Shown piece after piece: positions 1 to 11,124 of a stretch of DNA of 64,000 bases (its first letter is position 1; every line of letters starts with the position of its first letter). The notes beneath the pieces were generated by a model. The model made no database searches. It was not told the origin of the DNA and worked only from the letters and a program-made list of their open reading frames with translations. The DNA is from Euryodendron excelsum. Lineage: Eukaryota; Streptophyta; Magnoliopsida; Ericales; Pentaphylacaceae. The translations under genes and the position numbers were made by a program. Location of the stretch: the NCBI GenBank assembly GCA_033060915.1, contig CM065384.1:10034001-10098000 (forward strand). Direction: 5' to 3'.

Positions 1-1818
1 AAGATTTGAAATTTAGAAAGCTTAGGATTTTAAAAAGATTTAAATTTAAGAAAATTTAGAGTTTTGGAAAGATTTGAAAGTTTTAGGAAACTTATGGTTT
101 AGGAAGATAAGAAATTAGGAGAGATTTGAATTAGGAAAGATTTAGATTTTGAGTTTTAAAATTTAAGGAAGATTGTTATGTTCAAGTTTTGAAAACTTAA
201 AATTTAAGGAAGTAGAAGATTAGGAATGAGTTGAATTAGGAAACATTTGGATTAGGAAGGGATTGAATTTTGTTTCTAGAAGAGAAAATTTGATTTTGTT
301 TCAAAAAACGGAGGATGGGATCTAGTTTCCTAAACGGGAGATTGGATTTGGTTTTCTAGAGGGAAGACTTGATTTGACAAGGATTTGGAAAAGGAAGTTT
401 TAGAAACCCTAGATTTGGAAGTGTATAGTTTTGACGTAGAAAATAGGTTTTGGAAATATGTATAGTTTTGATGTAGAAAACAAAAGGTTTTGGAAACCTA
501 AGTATGGGGCAAGGTTGAAAATCACGTTTTTGGAAAGAAGATTAGGGTTTCCTAATTGTGGGTTCTAGGGCTTGACTTAGACACGAAGGAAAAAGTTTTT
601 TGGAAAGTGTATTTTTGAAAACGAAGATTTTGGAGGAAGATTCTAAAGAGGAGTTTTTTTAGAAAACGTATTTTGAAAAGAATGTTAGGAAGGAAGTTTT
701 TGGAAAGTAAAACTTTAAGAGAGTTTTTGGAAAGATTTTTTGGAAGGAGTTTTTCTAGGAAGGAGACCTAGGGAACGTTTTTGGAAAGTGAACTTTGAAA
801 AGAGCGTTTTGGAAAGGGGTTTAAAAAGAGAAGTTTTGGAAAATAGATTTTTGGAGGAAGTTTTTAGAAAGCAATTTTGGAAGGAAGAGTTTTTAGAAAT
901 CATATTGAAAAAGAGGGTTTTAGAAGAAGAGACTTTTGGAAAAAGAGTTTTTTGGAAAGTATAAAAACGTCTCACTTTCCTAAAGCGATTCTAACCGTAT
1001 GAAGATTAAAACCACTTTAAGAAGTGGTTTTGAAAACAACAAGATTTGAAAATATGGACCATAAAAGTCACTTTAAATGTAACACTTTCCTAAAGCAACC
1101 CTAGTCATGAAAAGGGTAGAATCACCCTAGGTTTGTGATTTTGGAAACAAATTTTGAAAAGGAAGATTTTGAGGCAATTTTGAAAATGAATTTGAAAACG
1201 ATTTTTGGAAGATGCATGATCATGATATGTACAATGCAAATTTGGGGTCATGAACATACAAGGTTAAGGCTTCACCACATAATCAAGGGGGCCGAACCCA
1301 CGTGGTTTCCGGTTAGACTAAAAGAAAGCCCTCGACACGGTGACCCTCCAATAGTCCAATCCTACACATGGACCAAGAATCCCCTTATTTCAAGCATGTA
1401 AAGAAAGGGGGGGGGGGGAAGAGATGGGGGATTAAAATAGAGAAAACCCAAGTGGGTTAAGAGAGAGAAGAGAGAGGGGGGAAGTGCAGAAACTTAAAGA
1501 GAAAGCCTACTGTATGTCTTGTTTATTTTGCGCGCGTTGCTTTTCTTCGATCTTCGCCTTCAATCTTCAAGAGTTTGTCTTCAATCTTCAAGGTTTCAGT
1601 TTGCAGCACTTCAAGTCTTCAAAGGAGGCTTTGGAAGCTAGTGTATGAGTGTATAGAAGTGTATGTAAGTGTATAGGAGGCTAGAGTTTGTGTATGGTGG
1701 CTAGAGCTTGGAAAACCTAGATAAACTAGGGTTTTTGGGAGGTTACGAGCTCTGTGTATCGAAATATAGGATTTTTAGATTGAGTTTGCAGACCTCTTTC
1801 ATGCTGGAGGAGGCTCTA

Positions 1819-1826
1819 TATTTATA
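1819..1826 (-). promoter_or_regulatory. LTR TATA box (family X)
   Basis: TATAAATA on the minus strand, at the same LTR position as in the other family-X copies, followed in the sense direction by the conserved Pol II leader region. It probably marks the U3/R boundary. This is inferred from motif and position only. Confidence 0.55.
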
Positions 1827-2139
1827 GACATGAGATAGATCTAGCGCCTGTTGCAGTGGTGCCAGGCCAAAATTCCCCTAGTGGCGCCAATACTAGTGGT
1901 GCTAGCAAGTTAGGAAAGTTTGTTAAGTCGACAAGCAACGTATCTTTGACAGATTTGGGCACCTGTACTAATAACTACCATACAATTTCTTGCCTGGCTT
2001 CAGTAGGAGTGACTCTGGAAAGTCCAGGAATGATTTAAGGGACCGGGAATAGCCCAGAAGGTTAGAAAATGGCAGGAACACTTAGAATAGTGTCCTAGAG
2101 GTATTTGACTTGAAAAATGAGGATAGGATGTGTCGGAAG

Positions 2140-2625
2140 GGTTGACCGGGCCTTGAGGGGCAAAACGGTCAATTGGTTGACTCGAACTGTCCCGGAAGAA
2201 GACTCGAGATTTGGAAACATTATTCAGAATGTTCCCAAAGGTTGCCAGTTTGATACCAGGAGCCGGTATGGTCGGAAAAGGTGACCGGGCCACTAGGGGC
2301 AAAACGGTTATTTCGCACCGGGTTTGCCAGAACTGACTCAGAATGATCTGGAAAGATAGAGGAAGGTTGAGAATACTATAAGAAACAATCTCAGGAGGTT
2401 ACCGGTTTGATACCCAGAGCCAGCGTGGCTATAAAAAGGTGACCAGCCCACCAGGGGCAAAACGATCATTTTGCACCGGGCTTGCCGGAATTGACTCAGA
2501 ATGATTCAAAAAGGTAAAGGAAGGTCGGGAATACTATAATAAGTATTCTCGGGAAGTTACCGATTTGATACCTAGAGCCGGTGTGGTCCCCGGGGCGTTC
2601 GGATGCCTAGGGGCAAAATCGTCAT
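2140..2625. repeat. Tandem ~160-bp modules in family-X LTR
   Basis: The module holding AGCCGGTGTGGTC, ACCGGCCC, AGGGGCAAAACGGTCATTTTG and the AAAGGTAAAGGAAGGTTGAG stretch recurs with key motifs near 2140, 2262, 2422 and 2579. The last three are about 157-160 bp apart. Related modules are present in every other family-X LTR and, more diverged, in the family-Y LTRs near 13050-13260 and 27440-27650. Confidence 0.75.
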
Positions 2626-3189
2626 CTTGAAATTGCTCCGTAACTGACTAGAAGGCACCTAATCGTGCCGAATTGCTTTTAAGACAATCTTAGATGGTTG
2701 GACTCACCGTTCTGAGGACTCAGGTGTGTTCTCGAGAAATGTGTCGGAAAAGGCCCAAGGAGCAGTTTAGTCATTTTTCACCGAAGTGGGCTAGCAGGCA
2801 CCGGTGTTGACCTAGGTTTTGAGTGTTTTTGCCACTCTGACGGTGGTCGTGTGAGACGGGGTTTGTTGGCCATTCCCTATATTGACCTGCTTGTGAGTTT
2901 TTTCGCTACTCTAACGGTTGTGATGTTTGTGAGTATTTTTGCTACTCTGACGGTTCACGATCATTCCCAAGACTGCCTAATCTCGAGAAGCTGCTAAAGG
3001 GACTTAGCGCCTGAGAAGTTAACTTTCTCGAAAGGCGTGCCTAAACGGACATTTCTGTATTGGCGGGCTAGCTGGCGCCAAAGGTGGATCGTTCTACCAT
3101 CTAGGGGATTTGGAGTCTTGTCCCGGTCGACAGGTTTAAAGAGACTTACCGTTGCGAAGAGATTTTCTTCGGACAACGTGTTAGACTGT

Positions 3190-3500
3190 CTCGAGAAATA
3201 AACTATCTTGAGAGAGGGATTGGAATTGGAATTGGAGTTGGAAAGGAGACTTACCGTCTTTGGAAAGACATGCCTAATGGAATAGATTTACCGTCTCGAG
3301 GAATCAATTGTGTCAAGAGAGGGATTGGAATTGGAATGGAAAAGGGGACTTATTGTCTTTAGAAAGACGTGCTTGATTTGGAATAGATTTACCATCTCGA
3401 GGAATCAATTGTCTCGAGAGAGGGATTGGAATTGGAAAGGAAAAGGGAACTTATCGTATTCGGAAAGACGTGCCTATTTTGGAATTAGAAAGGACAATGC
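3190..3500. repeat. CTCGAG-containing tandem repeat, few copies
   Basis: About three diverged units with GTCTCGAGGAATCAA, GAGAGAGGGATTGGAATTGG and GTCTTTGGAAAGACGTGCC. They are reverse-complement equivalents of the larger array at 5155-5945. Copy number differs between family-X LTRs, so this is a variable tandem repeat inside the LTR. Confidence 0.7.
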
Positions 3501-3676
3501 CTCTAAGGGCATTTTGGTCATTATGCCTCTAATTGGGCCTGGTAAGGCCCGCGAAGCGATGAATTGATGAGATTAGACTTAGAAAGTTAATTTGGAATGA
3601 AATATGCTCACAATGACTTGAACACAAGTCTGAACAGAGTGGAGACCGCCGAGCTATCAAAAATGGGGTGCTTACA

Positions 3677-4060
3677 AGAGTATCATGGGTGAACCCATTT
3701 GCATGAATTGGCCCTGGTAGGACATACCTACAGGATCCTGGTATTGATAAAAAGAAACTATAAGGGACATATGCATCTGATATCATTCTTTTTAATACAT
3801 TACATTTAAACTTGTGTATTACAAAAATCATGGAATTCCCATTGGGCTTCATAGCTCGCTCTTATTTTATGAGACATTTTTCAGGAGTTGAGGCATCAAC
3901 TGGATTTTTAATGAAATGAATATGGAAACGAGTCCCCCTGCTATCCTATTTCCTTGGAGAATATGAGTTTATTAGTTTCTTTGGGTTGATATTCTAATGA
4001 GAGTTAAATGCAGAAGTTCCACTAGTTTTCTTTCATAATGCAATTATATCATGACTTCTT
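3677..4060 (+). mobile_element. Chromovirus LTR fragment related to element W
   Basis: The sequence from the end of the family-X LTR to about 4000-4060 matches the reverse complement of about 30300-30680 in the element-W LTR. Shared tracts include TTGATAAAAAGAA, ATATGCAT, ACTTGTG and GAGTTGAGGCAT. The orientation is opposite to W. No LTR end is visible, so this is an internal scrap. Its right limit is approximate. The remaining bases to 4196 contain no feature I recognise. Confidence 0.6.
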
Positions 4061-4196
4061 GGATTGTGTTAATATCTATGCTTATGAAACATTGTTATTT
4101 ATAACCCCATAACCCTAAACCCCTTGTCCTGACCTAGAGAGAGTGAAGTGGGTCATGACAAAACACCCCTCTCTTGTATGCTTTTAGGGAACCCTT

Positions 4197-4926
4197 TCAA
4201 TTGGGCCTTGGAATGATGCGCACATCCTCGATGCTCCATCCATTATTGAGATCTTTGGACCAAAAAAGGTAAGCAAGGGCTTGTTTTAGGGCTCTAGGTG
4301 AGTTGATGAGGATCATGCAGTTATTAGCTTCATTGACCCCCTTGTTTTCCTTTGTTACCTCCTCAGCTTCTCCGAGAAATAGTTTGTCCAGCTCACTCCC
4401 TTCCAACTCGAATGGCTCTAACGGTGCTTTTGGCTCCTCATGTTCCCTGCCCATATCTTTATAATCGAATTCAGTCACAGGCCAAGGGTTCTCTGATGGG
4501 TACTGCTCGGCTGCGGCATAATTAGGGTGCAAGAACTCATCACACCAACCATTAGTGATGATGTCTCCGATGGGGATCTTTACAGGTATGGACTTCTCAA
4601 ATGGCCAATCTGAAGGATCATGTATTTTACTTGGGTTTTGAGATAGATCGGGCATGGCGGGAATTTCGCCTCCTAGTGGCTCTCTTCATTAGTCTCCCAT
4701 TCTTCATCATAATCTTTGTTCATGATCTCTTCCAACCTATCATCCTCTTCTATTTCCTTTAGTACCAAGTTGACAATGTGGTCTGGCAGGGGGTTTTTTA
4801 TTATATTGGGGGTAGGAGTAGGGTTCACCGGTTATATGTCAATGGTCTTGTTGTCTATCGGGCCTTGAATTTTGTGCGTAATGGAGAAGCAACTTTCAAT
4901 GTCATGTCCTTGTCCTACCAAATGAT
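4197..4926 (-). pseudogene. Tat-type gag remnant (element Z), C-terminal part
   Basis: The minus strand encodes a peptide matching the C-terminal half of the element-Y gag at 20584-21849: GQGHD.ESCFS after the zinc knuckle, then DWP, DEFLHPNY, FDYKDMG and ELDKLF. In Y the same order reads DWP, EEFLHPRY, FDYEDMG and LDSLF. In-frame stops occur, the first just after the DNKTIDI stretch around 4840. The protein would be the capsid/nucleocapsid polyprotein of a Ty3/Gypsy Tat-lineage element, acting in virus-like particle assembly. The frame is interrupted at 4926 by a solo LTR and resumes at 10801 on the other side. The first zinc-knuckle cysteine is replaced by tyrosine (YEYH instead of CEYH). 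It is not functional. Confidence 0.8.
4922..4926. repeat. Target-site duplication, left copy (ATGAT)
   Basis: ATGAT immediately precedes the LTR start TGTAAGC at 4927 and is repeated at 10796-10800 right after the LTR end GCGCGACA. A 5-bp duplication is the normal Ty3/Gypsy integration footprint. Confidence 0.9.
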
Positions 4927-5154
4927 TGTAAGCACCCCATTTTTGACCACTCGGCAGTCTACACTCCATCCAGACTTGTGTTCAAGTCATTCTGGGTATA
5001 TTCCAACCAAAACCAACTTTCTAAGTCCAAATCCCGTCTGTCCATCGCTTCGTGGGCCCGCCAGGCCCAAATAGAGACAAAATGACCAAAATGCCCTTAG
5101 GGGCATTGTCCTTTCCAATTCCAACCCCTCTTTCGAGACAGTTTATTCCTCGAG

Positions 5155-5945
5155 ATGGTAAATCTACTCTAATCAGGCGTGTCTTTCCAAATACGGTAAG
5201 TCCCCTTTCCAATTCCAATCCCTCCCTTGAGACAGTTTATTCCTCGGGACGGTTCCAAATTAGGCACGTCTTTCCGAAGACGATAAGACCCCTTTCCAAT
5301 CCCTCTCTCGAGACGGTTTATCTCTCGAGATGGTTCCAAATCAGGCATGTCTTTTCGAAGACGGTAAGTCCCCTTTCCAATTCCAATCCGTCTCTCGAGA
5401 TAGTTTATCCCTCGAGACGGTTCCAAATCAGGCACGTCTTTTTGAGGACGATAAGACCCCTTTCCAATCCCTCTCTCGAGACAGTTTATCCCTCGAGATG
5501 GTTCCAAATCAGGCGCGTCTTTTCGAAGATGGTAAGTCCCCTTTCCAATTCCAATCCCTCTCTCGAGACAGTTTATTCCACGAGACGGTTCCAAATCAGG
5601 CATGTCTTTTCGAAGACGATAAGACCCCTTTCCAATCCCTCTCTCGAGACAGTTTATCCCTTGAGATGGTTCCAAATCAGGCGCGTCTTTTCAAAGACGG
5701 TAACTCCCTTTTCCAATTCCAATCCCTCTCTCGAGACAGTTTATTCCTTGAGACGGTTCCAAATCAGGAGCATCTTTCCGAAGATGGAAACTCCCCTTTC
5801 CAATTCCAATCCCTCTCTCGAGACAGTTTATTCCTTAAGAGGGTTCCAAATCAGGCACGTCTTTCCGAAGACGATGAGACCCCTTTCCCAATCCCTCTCT
5901 CGAGATAGTTTATTCCTCGTGACGGTTCGGCACGTTTTTTAAAAT
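5155..5945. repeat. CTCGAG tandem array, alternating 81- and 87-bp units
   Basis: The anchor GGTTCCAAAT recurs at 5251, 5332, 5419, 5500, 5587, 5668, 5755 and 5842, with a degenerate last copy near 5920. The spacings are 81, 87, 81, 87, 81, 87 and 87, so most of the array is a 168-bp dimer. Units differ by having CCAATCCC or CCAATTCCAATCCC. Each unit carries two GAGAC/CTCGAG near-palindromes. The 296-codon open frame across it is a by-product of unit lengths divisible by three, not a gene. Confidence 0.9.
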
Positions 5946-7223
5946 GGTAAGTCCCTTTAAACTTGTCAACCGGGACGAGACCCCAAGTCCCCTAGATGGT
6001 AGAACGGTCTGCGTTTAGCACCCGCTAACCTGCCAATACAGAAATGTCCGTTTAGGCACGCCTTTCGAGAAAATTGACTTCTCAGGTGCTAAGTCCCCTT
6101 TAGCAGCTTCCCAAGATCAGGTAGTCTCGGGAATGATCGCGAACCATTAGAGTAGCGAAAATACTCGCAAACATCATAACCGTCAGAGTAGCGGAAATAC
6201 TTGTAAATAGGTCGATGTAGGGAATTGCTAACAAAACCCTATGTCACGACGATCGCCATCAGAGTGGCGAAAACACTCAAAACCCAGGTCAACACCAGTG
6301 CCTGCTAGCCCATTTCGGTGAAAAATGACCAAACTCCCCCTTGGGCCTTTTTCGAGACTTTCCAATCAAGATGACCATTCAGCCCCTGGGCATCCAAATG
6401 CCCCGGGAACCACACCGGCTCTGGGTGTCAAACCGGTAACCTTCTAAGATTACTTCTTATAGTATTCTGAACCTTCCTTTACCTTTCCGGATCATTCCGA
6501 GTCAGTTGCGACAAACCTGGTGCAAAATGATCGTTTTGCCCCTAGAGGGCCGATCACCTTTTCCAACCACACCGACTCTGGGTATTAAACCGGTAACTTC
6601 CCGAGAATACTTTTTATAGTGTCCTCAACCTTTCTTTGTCCTTTCAGATCGTTCCGAGTCAGTTCCGGCAAAGCCGGTGCAAAATGACCGTTTTGCTCTT
6701 GGTGGGCCAGTTGCCTTTTTCGACCACACCGGCTCTGGGAATCAAACCGGTAACCTTTGGGAACATTCTAAATAAGTTTTCCAAATTTCGAGTCTTCTTC
6801 TGGTACAGTTCGAGTCCGTCCCGGCAGCTTCTCGATCCGATTGACCGTTTTGCCCTTAAAGGCCTGGTTAACTCCTCTGACATATCATGTCCTCATTTTT
6901 CAAGTCAAATACCTCCAGAATACTATTTCAAGTGTTCCTGCTCTTTTCCAGCCTTCCGGGTCATTCTAGGTCTCACAAACTCCTTCCCAGACTTCCCGGA
7001 GTCACTCCTAGTGAAACTAGGTTAAAAATTACATGATAGTCACTAGTACAGGCGCCCAAATGTAGTCAAAGATACGTTGCTTGCCAACCTTAAACATTTC
7101 CTAAATGGCTGACGCCGCTAGTAGTGGCACCAAGCCAAAAAATGGCATGACGCCACTCCTAGTGGCGCCAGTGTAATTTTTGGCTTGGCGCCACTGCAAC
7201 AGACGCCAGTGCATTCCTCTCTC

Positions 7224-7231
7224 TATAAATA
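7224..7231 (+). promoter_or_regulatory. LTR TATA box (solo LTR)
   Basis: TATAAATA inside CTCTCTATAAATATAGAGC, conserved in all family-X LTRs that cover this site. A splice-donor-like AAG|GTAGG lies about 310 bp downstream at 7538-7542, also conserved. This is the likely element promoter; function is inferred. Confidence 0.6.
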
Positions 7232-10200
7232 TAGAGCTTCTTTCAGCATGAAAGAGGTCCACAAACTCAATCTAAAAACACCAGTATTCGATATACAGAG
7301 CTCGAACACTCGCTGAACCCTAGCTTCCCTAGGTTTTTCAAACCCGAGCCACCATACACTAAACCCTAGCCTCCTATACACCCCCATACACTTATACACT
7401 AGCCTCCAACCCTCCTTTGAAGACTTGAAGAGCTGCAATCTGAAGTTTGAAGATTGAAGACAACTCTTGAGGATTGAAGATGAAGATCAAGACGAAGATT
7501 GAAGACAAGGAAGGCGCACAGAATAAACAAGACATAAGGTAGGTTTTCGTTTAACGTTTCTGCACTCCCCCCTCTCTCTTCTCTCTCCTAACCCACTTGG
7601 GTTTTCTCTATTTTAATCCCCCATCTCTTTCCCCTCTTTATTTGCATGCTTGAAATAAGGGGACTCCCGGTCTATGTGTAGTATTAGACTATCGGAGGGT
7701 CACCGTGTCGGGGGCTATCCTTTAGGCTAACCGGAGACCACGTGGGTTCAGCGCCCTTGATTATATGGTGAAACCTTAACCTTTTATGTTCACGATCCCA
7801 AACTTGCATTGTGTATATCATGATCTTGCATCTTCCAAAAACCATTTCAAACTCATTTTCAAAGCTTGCATTAAACTTGTTTTCAAAATTGCATCAAAAT
7901 CTTCTTTTTCAAAACATGTTTTCAAAATCACAATCCTAGGGTGATTCTAGCTTTTCCATGGCTAGGATTTCTTTAGGAAAGTGTTAGATTCAAAGTGACC
8001 AATATGGTCTATATTTTCAATCCTTGTTGTTTTCAAAACCACTTTCTTAAAGTGGTTCTAACCTTCTTATAGTTAGAATTGCTTTAGGAAAGTGAGATGT
8101 TTTTACACCTTCTAAAAACTCTATTTTCAAAAATCTCTCTTTCTAAAAATCTCTTTTCCAACATACTTTCCTAAAATTCTTCTTTCCAAAGTTGTTTTCA
8201 AAAACTCTCTCCAAAAATCTATTTTCCAAAACTTCTCTTTTTAAACTTATTTCCAAAAAGCTTTCTTCAAAGTCCACTTTCCAAAAACATTCCCTAGGTT
8301 TCCTTCTTAGAAAAACCTCTTCCTAAATCTTTTTCTTAAAAATCTCTTTCTAAAAAACTCCTCACTAGGATCTCTTTCCAAAACTCTCTTTCCTCAAAAT
8401 TCACTTTTTAAAAACGCTCCCTAAAAATCTTTTCAAAAAACTCTCTCCAACAATCTCCTTCCAACAATCTTTCCAAAAAACTCTCTTTCTAAAATCTTCC
8501 CTCTAGAAACTCCTCTATAGGATTTCCTTCCAAAAACTTGTTTCCAAAAATACACTTTCTAAAAACGCTTTCCTTAGAACATAAGTCAAGCCCTAGAACT
8601 CACAATTAGAAAACCCTAATTTTCTTTCCAAAAACATGGTTTTCAAACTTGCCTTCAACCCTAATTTTCCAAAACCTCTTGTTTTCACATCAAAACTATA
8701 CATATCTTCAAAAACATATTTTCTACGTCAAAACTATAGCCTTCCAAATCTAGGGTTTCTAAAACTTTCCATTTCCAAATCCTTATCAAATCAAATCTTC
8801 CCTTTAGGAAATCAAATCAAATCTTCCCGTTTAGGAAATTAAATCCTATCCTCCGTTTTTAGAAACAAAGTCAAGCCTTCCCTTTTAAAAACAAAATCAA
8901 ATCCCTTCCTAATCCAAATCTTTCCTAATTCAAATCCTTCCTAATCCTCCACCTTCCTAAATCTTAAGTTTCCAAAACTTGAGCATAAAAATCTTTCCTA
9001 AATTTTAAAACTCAACTTTCAAATCTTTCGTAATTCAACCCTTTCCTAATTCTACCCCTTTTCCAAATCTTAACTCTCCAAATCTATACTTTCCAATATT
9101 TTCCTAAATTCAAACCTTTCCTAATCTCAAGATTTTCTAAAACTCAAACTTTAAAACTTTCTAAATCTTAAACTCTCTAATTTTTAAATCTTTCCAAGTT
9201 CAAAACTTTCTTAAGTTAAGACTTTCTAAATCTAAAACTTTCTAAATTCTAAACTTTCTTAAAACTTCAAATCTTTCCAAATCTAAAACTTTCTAAACTT
9301 AAAACTTTCTTATTTTCAAAACTTCCTTATTTTCAAAACCTTTCCTCTTTCAAAACATTTCTTAAAATGAAACTTTCTTAATTCAAAACTTTCTAAACTC
9401 AAAACTTTCTTAATTCAAACCTTTTCTAAATCTTTCCTAATTTAAATTCTTTCTAAAATTCTAAGCTTCCCAAATTCAAAGCTTTCTTAAGTTGAAACTT
9501 TTTAAATTCAAAACTTTCCTAAGTTGAAACTTTCCCAATTCAAAACTTTCCTAAGTTGAAACTTTCCTATTTCAAAACTTTCCCAATTCCAAAACCTTTC
9601 CTAATTCGAAATCTTTTCTAAAATGACACTTTCCTAATTTCGAAACTTTCCTTATTTCTTAACTCTTCTAATTTGAAAACTTTCCTAATTCAAAACTTTC
9701 TTAATTCAAAAACTTTCCTAATTTGAAAACTTTCCTAAAACAAAACTTTCCTAATTCGAATCTTTCCTAAATCTTCCAAGTTCAACATTCGAGTCAAATT
9801 TTTCCTAAATTCTCTCTTTCCTAAGTCTAGGTTTCCTAAAACCAAGTTTTTCAAAGTCAAGTCTCTTCAAATCTTCCAATCAAAGTTCAATCTTTCAATC
9901 TTTCAATCCAATTTCTTTTCCAAATCAACTCTTCTATTTTCAATCGGACTTTTGTCCGAACTACGGCTGACCTGATTCCCCCAAAAGGATAAGTAGGCAA
10001 CCCGCATGGGTGCGGTCACAATTTCTTTCAAATTTCAAATTCCTCCATATTTTCCCAATTTCAAATTCCAAAATCTTTCCAAATCTCCAATCTATTTTCA
10101 AATTTCCAATTTCAAATTTCAATTTCCAAATCTCTATTTCAATTTCCAAAATATTTTTTCCAAATTCAAACTTCTATCTCTTTCTTTTCAAATCAAATCA

Positions 10201-10795
10201 AATTAATTTCTTTTTAAATCTTTTTTCCAATTCAACTCTCTTCAATTGCACTTGCATATCATGCATCATGTTAGTTTCTTTTCAAACATTGTTTTTCAAA
10301 GTGGATAGGATTGAACAATAGTTAGTTAAAGACTCTCACAGGTGAATTTAGGGTAGATTGACATGTAGGTACCAAAAGGGCAGGGTAAGGTGATGGCTTA
10401 GTGCGTCTTCCCTACACGTAACCAACCTTCGAACCTAGATCACTGATTTCAAGGACCAAAAGGAGTTATTTTTCTAAAAATGGCTAAATATTTTTCAAAG
10501 GTTGCCAAACAAGCTGTTTTCTTAAAATCCCTCTCTTGAGAAGATATTTTCAAAATCGTTTTCCAAAACCCTGAGTGTAATTTTTGGATTATGCTTAGTT
10601 TTTAGGTGACTTAACTCACCTTAATCAAGTTAGGTGGCGACTCCAAATCTTCTTTAAAAGCCCTTTATTCAAATCAATTTTCAATTCAAACCTAGTCGCA
10701 CTCATTCTTCTAGGAGGGTGAGTTCTAACGAGCGAGTACAACATTTTTCCCGCTTGTGTGAGTATTCCTCGAGTGCGAAAAATCTGGGCGCGACA

Positions 10796-10800
10796 ATGAT
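10796..10800. repeat. Target-site duplication, right copy (ATGAT)
   Basis: Second copy of the 5-bp duplication flanking the solo LTR. The element-Z gag reading resumes directly after it. Confidence 0.9.
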
Positions 10801-10851
10801 ACTCATAGGTGAGGGAACCATTGAAGGTTAGAGGTAGAGGCCTTGGTATGG
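10801..10851 (-). pseudogene. Tat-type gag remnant (element Z), upstream piece
   Basis: The minus strand reads PRPLP...TF...SLTYEYH, aligning with the element-Y gag segment just before and at its zinc knuckle (PRPLP...TFSPALTCEYH at about 21110-21180). It is the continuation of the fragment ending at 4926. It stops at about 10851, where the sequence switches to the interior of a family-Y LTR, so the rest of this gag is lost. Confidence 0.7.
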
Positions 10852-11124
10852 GCTTTAGTAGGCCATCTCTTTGAATATCATTTCCATAAAAATTTTGACT
10901 CTAGTCAAGAGTATGGTTTGTATGGGTGGTGCTTGGAGACCATTCCAAGGAAGATTTCCTCATGGCCATTATAACCACTATCTTGATAAGAGTATAAGGG
11001 GTCAAAAATCAACATAACAATGACAATTTTTGGAAAATAATTTTTAATGCAAAGATGGAGAGAATGCGTTTGTGAAAATCATCTTTTGAGAAGGATTTTG
11101 AAAACCATTTTCCAAGGGGAACAT

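Larger units (their letters stand above)
1..3676 (-). mobile_element. Family-X Tat-like LTR, partial (cut by window start)
   Basis: This is the U3-side part of a family-X LTR whose sense reading is on the minus strand. On the plus strand it ends in GGGGTGCTTACA at 3676, so the minus-strand LTR starts TGTAAGCACCCC, as in the complete copies at 4927-10795, 40321-45083 and 49364-54610. Positions 1-1000 are the purine-rich GAAAG/TTTGGAA-type tract seen in all family copies. A conserved block at 1240-1500 contains the AACCCAAGTGGGTT palindrome. The ~160-bp modules follow at 2140-2620 and CTCGAG-rich repeats at 3190-3500. The flank after 3676 is AGAGT. The other end lies outside the window, so solo or full-length status cannot be decided. 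Confidence 0.85.
4927..10795 (+). mobile_element. Solo family-X Tat-like LTR, complete (5869 bp)
   Basis: It starts TGTAAGCACCCC and ends GGGCGCGACA with perfect ATGAT duplications on both sides, and no PBS, PPT or internal region is attached. It is therefore a solo LTR left by LTR-LTR recombination, or a lone intact terminus. It reads in sense on the plus strand, opposite to the copies at 1-3676, 40321-45083 and 49364-54610. In order it holds a 9-unit CTCGAG repeat array (5155-5945), ~160-bp modules (about 6360-6960), GGCGCCAC/GTGGCGCC short inverted repeats (7100-7200), a TATA box (7224), the leader with AACCCACTTGGGTT (about 7593), a long pyrimidine-rich CTTTCCTAA/TTCAAA tract (8000-9960), and the conserved end with CCCTTTCGG-type sequence. 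It is inserted in the gag of element Z. It is longer than the other copies mainly through array expansion. Confidence 0.92.

Noticed and set aside
715..975. Lys/Phe/Ser-rich frames in the purine tract
   Set aside because: Low-complexity GGAAAG/TTTGG tract of an LTR; the frames are not conserved in the equivalent tracts of other X copies.
5052..5942. 296-codon open frame with repeating SLETVY..RFQIRHVF peptides
   Set aside because: It lies wholly in the 81/87-bp LTR repeat; unit lengths are multiples of three so one frame stays open. Opposite-strand and shifted frames are open too. No start context or family match.
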